A model generated the notes under the pieces. The model had not been told where the DNA came from and did not search any database. It worked only from the letters and a program-made list of their open reading frames with translations. DNA of 64,000 bases, taken from NCBI RefSeq assembly GCF_963675165.1, contig NC_087379.1:7904339-7968338 (forward strand), read 5' to 3'. A program made the translations under genes and the position numbers. Positions 47,391-60,200 of this stretch are shown in pieces. Positions within the stretch are counted from its first letter, which is position 1. Each line of letters opens with the position of its first letter. The stretch comes from Halichondria panicea. Taxonomy: Eukaryota; Porifera; Demospongiae; Suberitida; Halichondriidae.

Positions 47391-47465
47391 AAAGTACTCC
47401 AAAATATGAGAAGAGACGAAATTGCTAGTAAAGTGTTTAAACATTGCCTAGAGAAGGAACAATGA
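47391..47465 (+). pseudogene. Death-domain C-terminal tail fragment
   Basis: Reads KVLQNMRRDEIASKVFKHCL, then EKEQ and TGA. It matches the IASKVFKQC / IASKVYKHC tails at 16.3 and 16.5 kb in locus A1. It lies just after the cassette array on the same strand, so it could be the terminal exon of whatever gene the array once belonged to. No upstream Death-domain half is visible. Confidence 0.5.
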
Positions 47466-47889
47466 ACTGTACACTTACACTTGATCATAATAATTATTGT
47501 TATTTTAGCATTATTTGTTTTGTGCCTGTTATTTATGAATCGGTTTGCTTGTATTATAATTTGTGAATGTCTTGATACATAATTTGTATATAATTATGTG
47601 CAGTATCAGTAACGTATTTAATTATTATGATGGTTATAATTATATATCCCCATGCCATGCACGGATTGTTGACTGTGTATATTGTCTATACCTTATATCA
47701 CCTCATGTATTAATATTCTGTCTACATTCCTTGTATGTACCGTTATCATTCTATTATAGCACCAGCCTCGGTTAGGACGCCCTCTTTTATAACGCCTATA
47801 ATTATACTACCATATAAAATCACGTACATTGTTTTTAGAAAAATAAATATTTTTTACTGGTTCTATAATTAGAACGATTACGGTATGCA

Positions 47890-48460
47890 TGTATAAGTAT
47901 ACATTACCCAGCAGGTCACAATTGTTAATGGTTAATTCATATAATGCCAAGACACAATAATGTCATCAGCTAGCTACTAAACACATACAGCTCTCAAAAT
48001 GACAACTGAACAATCTACTAGTAGCTACACGATAACAATAATAAACTAGATAGCTGGCTAGATAATCACTTGCTAAAATGCTGATACTAGAGCTAATAGC
48101 AGACAACTCAATTGAAATGAGGTTAAGTTGAAATCGTTATCCAAAATTCATAGTCCAAATCGTTGCAGTAGGTCAGAGGGGTTTACTCAGTCTTGCTTAG
48201 TGGGGGTTCAGATTTATGTTGGGCCCAGGAAAGAAGTGTTGAACTATCAGCGTTGCTCAGACTCCAGATACTTTAGTTCTCAAAGAGGTCATAGGTGGTG
48301 GCTGAGAGTGTGGTGTCCTCGGAGGGTGAGGTTGGGTCGGTGGTGCCACTGCTGATAGGGGGCTCATATCGGAGGTGATGTCATTACTGTAGAATGGAGC
48401 ATCTGTTGACCACATGTTGGGGCTGTCCCAGTTAGGACTGGTGCTCTGCAGAGAGAGGGG
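47890..48460 (-). pseudogene. Duplicate of the TMEM131-like last exon and 3' flank
   Basis: The minus strand starts with the acceptor CTCTGCAG and STSPNWDSPNMWSTDAPFYS, as in exon 22374-22105, but deletions break the frame after SDMSPL. Homology continues through the 3' flank to about 47890. It lies directly downstream of the selenoprotein K gene. Confidence 0.75.
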
Positions 48461-48559
48461 GGGCATCATGATCAGATAATATACACAGTGTAGGTCTGCT
48501 AAAACATACAGTACATTATACAGTACAAGTTTGTGTGCGGTCAATGTACACTATAAAAT

Positions 48560-48700
48560 CCTAACATGTGTATCAACTTTCTAACACACCACCCACACCA
48601 CCCACACCACACACACACAATACCTTCCTCATCCACCGCCCACACACACACCACACACACAATACCTTCCTCATCCACCGCCCATGGGGGGAGGTCCAGC
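48560..48700. repeat. Duplicated SELENOK terminus and CA/CCACAC tract
   Basis: On the minus strand GGCGGTGGATGAGGAAGGTA plus TTGTGTGTG occurs twice in a row, so the Sec codon and its downstream donor are duplicated, followed by GTGTGGGTG repeats. Confidence 0.75.
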
Positions 48701-49136
48701 ACCACCACCAGCACCCTTACCAACACGACCAATACGTCTCCCTTGATCAGCACTGCACACACAAAGGTAGGAATAATAAATACTAGGTAGGCATAAAATT
48801 GGCAACACAAAACAAAACAGTATAAGAGACACTATAAACGCACACTCCAGATCGCCTATAGTCTGTGCTGCGTGATGGTCCAGTAGCACTAGCTCCAGGG
48901 CTTATTAGAGTCTTGAAGCTGTGAGAGCAGGGAAGGGTTGAAACACACTGGCATGATCAGGGTGTGTGTAACTTACAACAAGACAAAGAAGTTAATGACA
49001 GCCCAGAACAAGTCAACGATACCGTCCACACTCAGCCATGACCTGTTCTCAAGGACTTTACCTGCACACAGTAGAGTATGGAGTGTGTGTCAGCTAATAT
49101 ATCACACTCACACTTACCTCCTGATAAATACACCAT
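48666..49136 (-). CDS. SELENOK: Selenoprotein K (in-frame UGA)
   Basis: SELENOK is a small ER membrane selenoprotein linked to ER-associated degradation and protein palmitoylation. Four exons in phase: 49136-49118 (MVYLSGG), 49061-48977 (KVLENRSWLSVDGIVDLFWA, then the rest of the single membrane helix), 48918-48844 (FKTLISPGASATGPSRSTDY) and 48752-48666 (GRRIGRVGKGAGGGAG then PPPMGGG-UGA-G). The start, helix and Gly/Arg-rich PPPM.GG-U-G ending match the family, and the length to the UGA (about 90 codons) fits the usual 94 aa. The UGA is at 48673-48671; an AG|GTATTG donor follows in the next Arg codon. The final exon and SECIS element were not located. Confidence 0.85.
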
Positions 49137-49980
49137 AGCTTCCTTGAATCTTCTTGTATGGAACTACTTGCACCACTTGTACACGTACACATACTAGAAC
49201 TCAGCTAGCTAGCTAGCTAGCTCTTCCATCTATTGTATGGAGACCACGGCCCTTCTACTGTGGGTGGCAGTAGAAAGGCGTGGTCTTAATCTCGTGAGGG
49301 CAAACAAACAACAAAGGGGCGTACCTGCAAGCGTTTCAAACGTGTCATTTAGTGCAAATTTGGAATCCAACAAAAATGGAAAAAGAGGTGTGGTCAAGAT
49401 TGAAGAAGTTTCCTGTGTAATGGTAGTGACTTTACTTCATTTTTGTGCTGTTATGCTTAGTCATATGTCATTTATTTTTGTGTAGACACAATAAACATGC
49501 ATTTGTCTGATATACTATCACAAATGCGCATGCTTCAATCAAAACTGTTGGAACTGGGCAGCCTGTGTTGTCAGACATCTTTATTGTGGTTTGTATAGTG
49601 TACCTACTCTGAGCTTCATCCTGGGCAGACAAAAATTTTCCAGGACTCTCAGAGTGAATCACTCAATGTAAAAAGCATAGAGCTACTTCAATAACAAAGA
49701 CAGGTAGATGGCTAACTTTTTTACAAAAAGATATTCACATTCAAAGTTGTGGCATTATCAACACAAAATCACACAATAAAAATTAATGCTTGTAAGTATA
49801 TACAACAAGTAGGTTGAATTGAATTGCTTGTTACACACATAGGAATGAATGAGCAACTTATTTATAAGCTATATAGGGGGCTGTTTGATCAGTTCGACAC
49901 CAACAATATCGTATCAACAGCTATAAAGACCATAGCCAATAAGAATCGATGATAATTAATTTTAGTGACAGTGCTTCAGC
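49137..49980. other. Upstream region of SELENOK
   Basis: No supported gene. An 82-codon + strand ORF at 49237 has no recognisable motif. A minus-strand segment at about 49600-49660 (SPGKFLSAQDEAQS) looks exon-like but has no clear partner exons. Confidence 0.4.
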
Positions 49981-50745
49981 AACCTATTGAGTTGACAGTT
50001 TGTCGTACTTCTGTGCAGCATACTGCTGTGAGTAGTTGAGGCAGTCCAAGTTGTTGTCGTGTCCATGCTGCTATCGGGACCACCTAGCCGACAACTGCAA
50101 CACGTACGTACGTCCCCCTGACATCATTTAACGCCTCTCGGAAACATCAAGGTCACTTGCAAGTTGTGCACAGGAATAGGGTTCATGAAAGATCCTCGAT
50201 CCTCATGTCCTTAGTGAGTGTACTGCTGTAACGACATCCTATACACAAGTCACAGTCTCCGCTAACACCTCTAGAGAGGAAGCTACAAAACTGCGATTCT
50301 CTGAAAGTTTTTGTCTGTTTTCTCACAGCTTTGTAGAAAATTATTAGCCTGTCCAGCAGTGTGTCTCCAACCCTACAAGTGAAAACAGGAGGACATGTAG
50401 GTAAGAACTATCCTGACAGCCAATCGTTCAGTACCCATCAGCACACCTCGTGTTCCGAGTGGAATACCTCCACAATTCGCCGTAGAAACAAACAGCTTCT
50501 CACCGGTTGATGCTGAGTGGTGGTAACCATGTCACGTCGCTAGTGAAATTAGGCACATTGGCAAAGAGCGACGAAAGGCATTGCTTGACTCACTCTTTAA
50601 CTGAAGACAAGAAACCCATACGAGCGACGATACCTCCTCAACAAAGTTTGGCCACGAAGTTGAAGGCAGACCTCCAGCTCCAGATATATATCGTGGACTA
50701 AAATATGGATCCTGAGACGGTAAAATCAAAGTTAGGAAACTCACA
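49980..50745 (-). CDS. Unassigned minus-strand gene fragments, including a CxxCxxC exon
   Basis: The best-supported piece is 50372-50183: acceptor CTTGTAG, then VGDTLLDRLIIFYKAVRKQT...FCSFLSRGVSGDCDLCIGC and RYSSTLTKDMRIEDLS with a TGA stop. A second terminal-looking segment at about 50065-49985 reads NNLDCLNYSQQYAAQKYDKL to a TAG. Upstream at 50680-50540 open stretches flanked by CTCAG and GT sites exist but frames are ambiguous. I do not recognise the protein; the clustered Cys residues suggest a metal site (inference). Exon connections are unproven. Confidence 0.3.
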
Positions 50746-51274
50746 TTACATATACCTGATACACAGCCTGATACAAATACAAGGCAGCTAGCTAGCTAGT
50801 AGCTAGTACAAGACCTAAGAGTGAAAAAATGTATGGCTTTTACAAATGTACATATCTCCTTTTAAAAAAGTTAGCCAACTACAAAAAATATACCCCTACA
50901 TAGCCTTTAACTTACTGTGAACGACTGTTCTTGTGTTTTTCACTAAAAAATTGTTGCACTGGAGATACAGCAAGTTCTTTGGGGTTAGTAAGCGGGCTGA
51001 TAAGAGAGTTGTGTAGCTGTACGAGCTATAACATGGCTGTGGTTAGGACAATTTGTTTGTTTTTTGCACTGAAAGAGAGCCCTTGAATTGCACTTCCTTC
51101 CCATGTGACTTCTGAGCGTGTTTGGAAAGCCCCCTATGCGTACACGTGGCTTGAAAAAGCATGACTTTTTTTCTGTGAAAGGCGTGGTCTAAACATTGAA
51201 AAATGTTACAAATGTAGCCACTTCCTGTTAAAACTAAGTGGTGGAATTTCAATGTGACGAAACGCTTGTGAATA

Positions 51275-54200
51275 ATGGCCGACATACTCAGTGCTGCCAG
51301 GGCTGGTGACTTGAGTGCTTTGCGAGATGCTATCAAGAGGGGAAAGGATGTCAACAGTGTGAAGGTAAGCTGGTTTGCAGAGCTAAAGCTGTGAAAGTCT
51401 ATTTTTGCTGTCATGCTATAAATTTAATACCTACCCAATCAAAAGTTGATTTGGGCGCTGTAAACTACGCTCACTGCACACTCAGTTTGGGGCAAATGGT
51501 AAATTCCAAAAAATAAGTGTAACTATGATCACACAGATGTGTTGTCAAAAGTTACTGTATGCTCTCACTCTTGTAGGATGGGTGGACTCCACTCATGAGG
51601 GCAGCCAGTAGAGGGCACACTGACTGTGTTATACAGCTGCTCTCCTCAGGAGCAGTGGTGGACCTGGCTGACGAGGTGAGTATCTGATACTAAACTGATG
51701 GTCTATAGGAGTTATAATTATACATGGACATTGCCTTAAAATTACCTCTATGCTGAATAATTGTTGACAAGCATTCACTCAACTACGAGCTAACTTGCTG
51801 AAAGGTTAGAGTTAGTGTTATGTACTTTTGTGTGTGTGGATGGATGACGTCAGATGCAACCACTCTATTATAGTAAATATTGCCAATCCTTACTTTATTT
51901 GTAATTACAGCACCAACTCTGACTGAATTCCATTATTTAAGTCCTCCAAAGGTTGCTGTAATTAAAAGACGTAATTATTTGTGATGTCAGGCTCAAGGCA
52001 GTCGGCTTTTCTTTTATTATGCACATGCATTTGATTTGTAGAGCTGCTGTAAAATACAGAGACGAAAAATCAAACCGTACAGTTGGTCCACTGCATACTG
52101 AAAGATTGCACTCAACACTAGAATAGCTGTGCGCTTAAGCGCCACCATAATATTTTTGAGGTTATAAAAGTTGATTTAGGCGCTGTAAACTACGCTCACT
52201 GCACACTCAGTTTGGGGCAAATGGTAAATTCCAAAAATAAGTGTAACTATGATCTATCACACAGATGTGTTGTCAAAAGTTATTATTATGCTCTCACTCT
52301 TGTAGGATGGGTGGACTCCACTCATGTGGGCAGCCTATAAAGGTCACACTGACTGTATTAGACAGCTGCTCTCCTCAGGAGCAGTGGTGGACCTGGCTGA
52401 CGAGGTGAGTATCTGATACTAAACTGATGGTCTATAGGAGTTATAATTATACATGGACATTGCCTTAAAATCACCTCTATGCTGAATAATTGTTGACAAG
52501 CATTCCATGGAATTGATTGGGTTGACTATTATTTTGGTTTGTGTGGATTTTAATCTACCGTCACTCAACTACGAGCTAACTTGCTGAAAGGTTAGAGTTA
52601 GTGTTATGTACTTTTGTGTGTGTGGATGGATGACGTCAGATGCAACCACTCTATTATAGTAAATATTGCCAATCCTTACTTTATTTGTAATTACAGCACC
52701 AACTCTGACTGAATTCCATTATTTAAGTCCTCCAACGGTTGCTGTAATTAAAAGACGTAATTATTTGTGATGTCAGGCTCAAGGCAGTCGGCTTTTCTTT
52801 TATTATGCACATGCATTTGATTTGTAGAGCTGCTGTAAAATACAGAGACGAAAAATCAAACCGTACAGTTGGTCCACTGCATACTGAAAGATTGCACTCA
52901 ACACTAGAATAGCTGTGCGCTTAAGCGCCACCATAATATTTTTGAGGTTATAAAAGTTGATTTAGGCGCTGTAAACTACGCTCACTGCACACTCAGTTTG
53001 GGGCAAATGGTAAATTCCAAAAATAAGTGTAACTATGATCTATCACACAGATGTGTTGTCAAAAGTTATTATTATGCTCTCACTCTTGTAGGATGGGTGG
53101 ACTCCACTCATGTGGGCAGCCTATAAAGGTCACACTGACTGTACTAGAGAGCTGCTCTCCTCAGGAGCAGTGGTGGACCTGGCTAACAAGGTGAGTATCT
53201 GATACTAAACTGATGGTCTATAGGAGTTATAATTATACATGGACGTTGCCTTAAAATCACCTCTATGCTGAATAATTGTTGACAAGCATTCCATGGAATT
53301 GATTGGGTTGACTATTATTTTGGTTTGTGTGGATTTTAATCTACCGTCACTCAACTACGAGCTAACTTGCTGAAAGGTTAGAGTTAGTGTTATGTACTTT
53401 TGTGTGTGTGGATGGATGACGTCAGATGCAACCACTCTATTATAGTAAATATTGCCAATCCTTACTTTATTTGTAATTACAGCACCAACTCTGACTGAAT
53501 TCCATTATTTAAGTCCTCCAACGGTTGCTGTAATTAAAAGATGTAATTATTTGTGATGTCAGGCTCAAGGCAGTCGGCTTTTCTTTTATTATGCACATGC
53601 ATTTGATTTGTAGAGCTGCTGTAAAATACAGAGACGAAAAATCAAACCGTACAGTTGGTCCACTGCATACTGAAAGATTGCACTCAACACTAGAATAGCT
53701 GTGCGCTTAAGCGCCACCATAATATTTTTGAGGTTATAAAAGTTGATTTAGGCGCTGTAAACTACGCTCACTGCACACTCAGTTTGGGGCAAATGGTAAA
53801 TTCCAAAAATAAGTGTAACTATGATCTATCACACAGATGTGTTGTCAAAAGTTATTATTATGCTCTCACTCTTGTAGAATGGGAGTACTCCACTCTATTG
53901 GGCAGCCAGGGGAGGTCACACTGATAGTGTTAGACAGCTGCTCTCCTCAGGAGCAGTGGTGGACCTGGCTGACAAGGTGAGTATCTGATACTAAACTGAT
54001 GGTCTATAGGAGTTATAATTATACATGGACATTGCCTTAAAATCACCTCTATGCTGAATAATTGTTGACAAGCATTCCATGGAATTGATTGGGTTGACTA
54101 TTATTTTGGTTTGTGTGGATTTTAATCTACCGTCACTCAACTACGAGCTAACTTGCTGAAAGGTTAGAGTTAGTGTTATGTACTTTTGTGTGTGTGGATG

Positions 54201-57200
54201 GATGACGTCAGATGCAACCACTCTATTATAGTAAATATTGCCAATCCTTACTTTATTTGTAATTACAGCACCAACTCTGACTGAATTCCATTATTTAAGT
54301 CCTCCAACGGTTGCTGTAATTAAAAGACGTAATTATTTGTGATGTCAGGCTCAAGGCAGTCGGCTTTTCTTTTATTATGCACATGCATTTGATTTGTAGA
54401 GCTGCTGTAAAATACAGAGACGAAAAATCAAACCGTACAGTTGGTCCACTGCATACTGAAAGATTGCACTCAACACTAGAATATTTTTAGGGTTATAAAA
54501 GTTGATTTAGGCGCTGTAAACTACGCTCACTGCACACTCAGTTTGGGGCAAATGGTAAATTCCAAAAATAAGTGTAACTATGATCTATCACACAGATGTG
54601 TTGTCAGAAGTTATTATTATGCTCTCACTCTTGTAGGATGGGATTACTCCACTCATGTGGGCAGCCTTGAGAGGTCACACAGATTGTGTTAGACAGCTGC
54701 TCTCCTCAGGAGCCGTGGTGGACCTGGCTAACAAGGTGAGTATCTGATTGTGTTTATAGGCAGCATGTTTGTGACCATTAATTTTCATCATTTGGTAAAT
54801 GAAATATTTGCGCATGTACTTACAATTATGCACATTGCCAGTATTTTAATTGTTACGTTTTGCTTATAATTTTACGCTTATCTTGCTTATTTGTGTCTAA
54901 GTTGACGAACTGGGCTGCATACGTTTTCGTGGATATGTTGTACACAAATGAATAATTATGATACGTACGTAGCACTTAAAAGGTTGTACAGTTTAATAAC
55001 ATAGCTGGATAGTTGCATTTTTGCTCTTTGCCAATCCCTTTCCTTTACTTTATTTATGGTCTATCGCACAGATGTGTTCTCAAAAGTTACTGTATGTGCT
55101 CTCACTCTTGTAGGGTGTCTGATTTGCTAAATTTTCTATTACCATGCCAGTATCGCTCTGTCAGCAAAGTACATGTCATACGCATTAGACCACTTTACCT
55201 CTTACAATGTACGTCTCATCCCTTCATATGATCATCATCACAGGATGGAAAGACTGCTCTGATGAAGGCCAAGAGATCACCTCAATCTAACTCTTCAGTA
55301 ATAAAGCTGCTGGAGGAAGCTACTGAATCACATGTGAGTCCATACCTCAATAATGCACACACTGATCACAGAGGAGGTACAATTAGCCTCCTCTGCATTG
55401 ATCATAAGTGTTTTAGTTTAAGAGTTTGTTGTTCCTGAATTACAAATACTGTAACATTCATCAAAAACACATTAATCAACCTTTCACCAAGAGGAAGAGT
55501 ACGCAACTCCACTTAAAACAGTAGTAGGCGTTTCTTCAACCCTCCGTCACAACCACATGCTGTTGCATAAACTGTGAAATCAAATTTGCAATGAATAACA
55601 TAGTGAACAAAAATTAAAAACAGAGTAAAGACAACGGACTTAGAGCTTGTCAGAGGTCATGGTGGTGTAAACTTACTTCTCTAGAGTACCTCCCAGCCCT
55701 GAGTGATCGCTAGTAGATAGGAGAGCTAGAAATAGTTGAAATAACAACCAGAGTACGGTCAAAACGAAAATATTCGCGAGCGCAAAATCATAACGCGGAG
55801 TGTTTCAACCATTTACACAGGGAGGCCTGGTCCCCTTCCTTTTCGGTATAGCCTATTATTGTATATTGTTGTGGCTCATGTTAGTATCTGTGGTGAGGAT
55901 CAAGAGGTGTTGTTAGCATTCAAGCTATATAGGTGTACATATTGTACAGTATCGATTAGTATTCTAGTAGACGTGCATTGCATGGATAATTGAAGCGTGG
56001 AATATGTATTATATTGTATTGCTCTTCACAGGACCATGATACAGTCAGAGAAGAGGTGTCTTCTAAATTAGGTATGTCAGCAGGAACAAGGCTATAACTA
56101 TAATATTGTGTGTGGAAGTGTTCTACAGTAGCAGAGGAGGTACGACATCCGCGTGTCTTAAACACACACATTCCGAACTTTGACCTAAGAAATGTGTGCG
56201 TTAAAGACATGCGGATGACACGCGGATGTCGTACCTCCTCTGGTACAGTAGCGGTCAATATAAAGTACAGTGACGCTACTGTACCTAACAATTCTTGTCT
56301 CACTATAATCTGAACTAGCTTACGTCAGCTGGTAATTTACCAAACTCAGACTTAGTTACTCATTCTGCAAAAGAATATAATTTACTTACTTAATAGGCAT
56401 AATTATTCTATACTGCAGATAATTCACCTGCCCCATATCTTACCATCATTATGCCATGCAAAGTCAATTTGTAGTTTCTCAGGCCCTCGCGCTCGAAATT
56501 GGCAGCTTTACAATATCACACGCGTGTGACCTCAAATTAAAGAAAAGAAAAGGATAAATTTGTATGGTTTTTTGGTCATGAAATAATTATGACTAAAATT
56601 AATTAGTAAAAATTATGCACTTCCGCTTATTGAGGAAGTTAGGGGTGCATGTGTTTTCAATTAAAATTCTATGAATATCATTATCATTAATGTTTATCAA
56701 ATGCCTCAATCCGCTTGCTATTTTAGGAATAATAGCCTGAGAAACTATAAATTGACTTTGCATGCATGGCCTTATGTCTCCAATATTGAGTATGTAAGCT
56801 TAGCTGCATTGGTGTTATGTAATTGTTCACGCCACTAATCAATGTATAATTATAGGACCATCCGCTAAACGAGTCACTCTTCAAGAACTAGTAGAGCAAT
56901 ACAATCTGACTGACGAGCAACTCAACAGTGAAATAGAGGTTCCTTATACTCCCAAATTGGCCTTATGTTTTGATGGTGTGGAACTTTATTCGAGTGCACT
57001 GGGGCTAGCTATTGCTGAACAAGCCGATGTGAACCAATCACGTGGAACTCAAGCAGCCATGATGAAGTGCTTGCAAATCTGGAAACAACATAATCCTTCA
57101 CAAGCAACTTACAGAGCTCTCCTGGATATCGCACTGAGATTGGGAAAAGGAGACACAGCTCATCAAATCTGTCAGCAATTGACCCAACGTAAGTACATGT

Positions 57201-60200
57201 CAGGTGATAACCACCCTCCGCCTAAGCCCTCTACTAAGTAGCTATTCGACTCTATCCGTAATTACCGGTATTAATATTGAAATCACAACAGAGAAGAATC
57301 CCTATAGATTGTGACCATCATGCATGCATGCTTGTACACGTCTCTCCTAGACTGCATTGTTGAGTACAAGCGAGGTATAGGGTAGTGTGTTTGTGTGTAG
57401 ACTGTTAGAGCTGCTCAAGGATCAATGAAATGCAAGTAAGAGTTTCTATAGGCTTCTAGTCATAGATTCATATTTGTGGATTTGCAAAATAAAGCTTCGT
57501 TCTCGAATTATGCCTAGTTTTGCTTACTTGGAATGCCATTGCAGCCTTTTCAGAAGAGTCCGTAGCAAAACTTGTTCACAGAGTGTTGCTACTCTACTTA
57601 GTAGTTAGCTCTGCACTAGAACGCTAGCTATTGGTAGCTGCAAGAGTGAGAAGAGAGCTGGAAGGCGCTGTGCTGACTTGCAGCCATTAATTTTAGACTT
57701 GAACTTTTGGCATCGATCGTTTTTAACAACAATCATCGTCGATCATTACCCACTATTTGAGTTTCCCTGTGATTGTGTATTCTGCGCAACAAAATTAAAA
57801 ATGTTTATCGTGATAATTATAATCAATGTGTGTATAAAAGCTAGCTATTAGTAGCTTTATGTTATGTAGCTTGGCACCTCCACCGAGGCATCAGCACCTG
57901 CGGTGCTTTCATTATTTATATCAATCGGACCTCAATTTTGATACAAAAATGTGCCACAAAAATAATAATTATTTACCACTACTTTGGTTCAATAATATTA
58001 CCGATTGTTTACTTTTTTACAGTCAATATTCAAAACCGAACCTACTTAAAGAAACTGGGTGAGATGATGGCCGACACAAGTGGCACTATAGAGCTACATT
58101 ATCTCAAGACGCACTTCATTGGTCCCTCGGGTCTTGGAAAAACGACCACTCGACAGCGGCTTGTTGGATCCATCACTAACCTGTCTTTGCTGCCTGAAGA
58201 TCAAAGGAAACGTTGCAGTACATTACTAGCCGAGTGTGAACAAGTATTGGCCTTTGTGGACAAATCTGGAACAAAGCTTGAATTCAAAGCGTCTTCAAGT
58301 CTAGAGGAAGAAACACAGTTTATCTTCTCTTACCTTATGTCCTGTGAACCTATTGAAGACAGCACTGTCAGCAATACTAGTACACCTAAGGAACAGCCCA
58401 AAAAAGAAACCACTGACCCAAAGAAGCAAACTCAACTCAAGATCGATGAAACTGCTACTGTGCCCAAAGAAACGGTGTCACCAACACCGGTATCACCAAC
58501 ACCAGAACCACCGGAAAAGGTCGTGAAAGTGACTACTGTAGATGTTGGAAAGGTTGTCTCGAGACTCCGGAGTATTGTGGGTTCAGGAGAGTACACTAAA
58601 GAGCTGCTGAACAAAGTCCTACTCAATCTGGTCGATATAGGTGGGCAGCCTGGATTTGTGGAGATGTTTCCTTTTCTAAGCAAAGGCGCAGGGATTTTCC
58701 TAGTATTCTTTCGACTGGACAAAGACCTCGATGACATGTGTCAAGTCTCGTACGAACGAGGAAAGGACAAGATCACACCGTACGATTCAACGTACACAAG
58801 CAGAGAAACGCTCTCTCAAATCCTGTCAGCTATCAGCCACCATACCAAGATTGACTCGGACATTGACAGAGAGCAGTGTAGTAAACTGGGCAATCTAGGC
58901 TCTGCTAAGCCTGTTGCTACCCTCATAGGTACTTTCAAGGATGAACTGGCAATGCAAATCAAAGTCGATCTCCTGTACGAGAAATGTTGTGCCTCCACAA
59001 AAGCTGTCAGCAAAAGCGATAGTACCACTGCCAGCAAGAGCAATAGTACCACTGCCAGCAAGACCACTACCAGCAAGACCACTGCCAGCAAGAGCGATAG
59101 TACCACTGCCAGCAAGAGCGATAGTAACACTACCAGCAAGAGCGATAGTACCACTGCCAGCAAAAGCGATAGTACTACAGCCAGCAAGAGCCATAGTAGT
59201 ACCACTGCCGACAAGAGCGATAGTACCACTACCAGCAAGAGCGATAGTACCACTGCCAGCAAGAGCCATAGTACCACTGCCGACAAGAGCGATAGTACCA
59301 CTTCCAGCAAGAGCGATAGTACCACTGCCAGCAAGACCACTACCAGCAAGAGCGATAGCACCACTGCCAGCAAGACCACTGCCAGCAAGAGCGATAGCAC
59401 CACTGCCAGCAATACCACTACCAGCAAGAGCGATAGTACCACTGCCAGCAAGAGTGATAGTACCACTGCCAGCAAGACCACTGCCAGCAAGAGCGAAAGC
59501 ACCACTGCCGACAAGAGCGATGGCACCACTGCCAGCAAGAGCTATGGCACCACTGCCAGCAAGAGCGATGGCACCACTGCCAGCAAGAGCGATAGCACCA
59601 CTGCCAGCAAGAGCGATAGTACCACTGCCGACAAGAGCCTAAATGAACACGAACAAAAGAAAGCAATTCGGAATATTTTGACTCTACTGAAGAGTGATGA
59701 GCCTGCTAACGTCAGTGCAGAAGACATGGCTGCCATTGAGCAAACAGTCAGCCAACACCTCAACTCAGACACTTTCAAGAAAGATGTCCAAGACCGCTTA
59801 GAGCAAAAGTTGACAGAGAAAAACGAAGCTGTGAGCAAGATTACCAGCAAGTTTGAGAAATTACTTTCACACCCAAAAGACAAGAAGTTCATAGCAGTCG
59901 ACAACTATGAAGGCACTGATTCTGATATGGAACCTCTTCGTGAACATCTTCATGGCATATTTAGTAGCTATTTCAAAGATGCCAAGCTTCGAATTCGCCC
60001 ACAACAGCTTTTGTTGGGAGTTGTACTGAGAAAAGAGTATGACATTGTGTCTATGGAAGAATGCATTCGTATCGGTACCGAGGGGTTAAAGATGAGTGAG
60101 GAGGAAGTTCGATTCACCGTTTGGTACCTTGATCGATTTGTCGGAGCTTTGATATATCATCCAGAGATCAAGGATAAAGATGGTTGGTTTGGAAACTTTG

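Noticed and set aside
47900..48660. SECIS element downstream of SELENOK
   Set aside because: Several ATGA cores occur on the minus strand, but I could not pair a convincing helix with an AA apical loop and a matching GA by eye, so none is reported.
49237..49485. 82-codon + strand ORF (METTALLLWVAVERRG...)
   Set aside because: No motif, no splice context and no family resemblance; judged a chance ORF.
58816..59666. Minus-strand and alternative-frame ORFs in the SKSDSTTA region
   Set aside because: They are shadows of the 24/15-bp repeat inside the GTPase exon.
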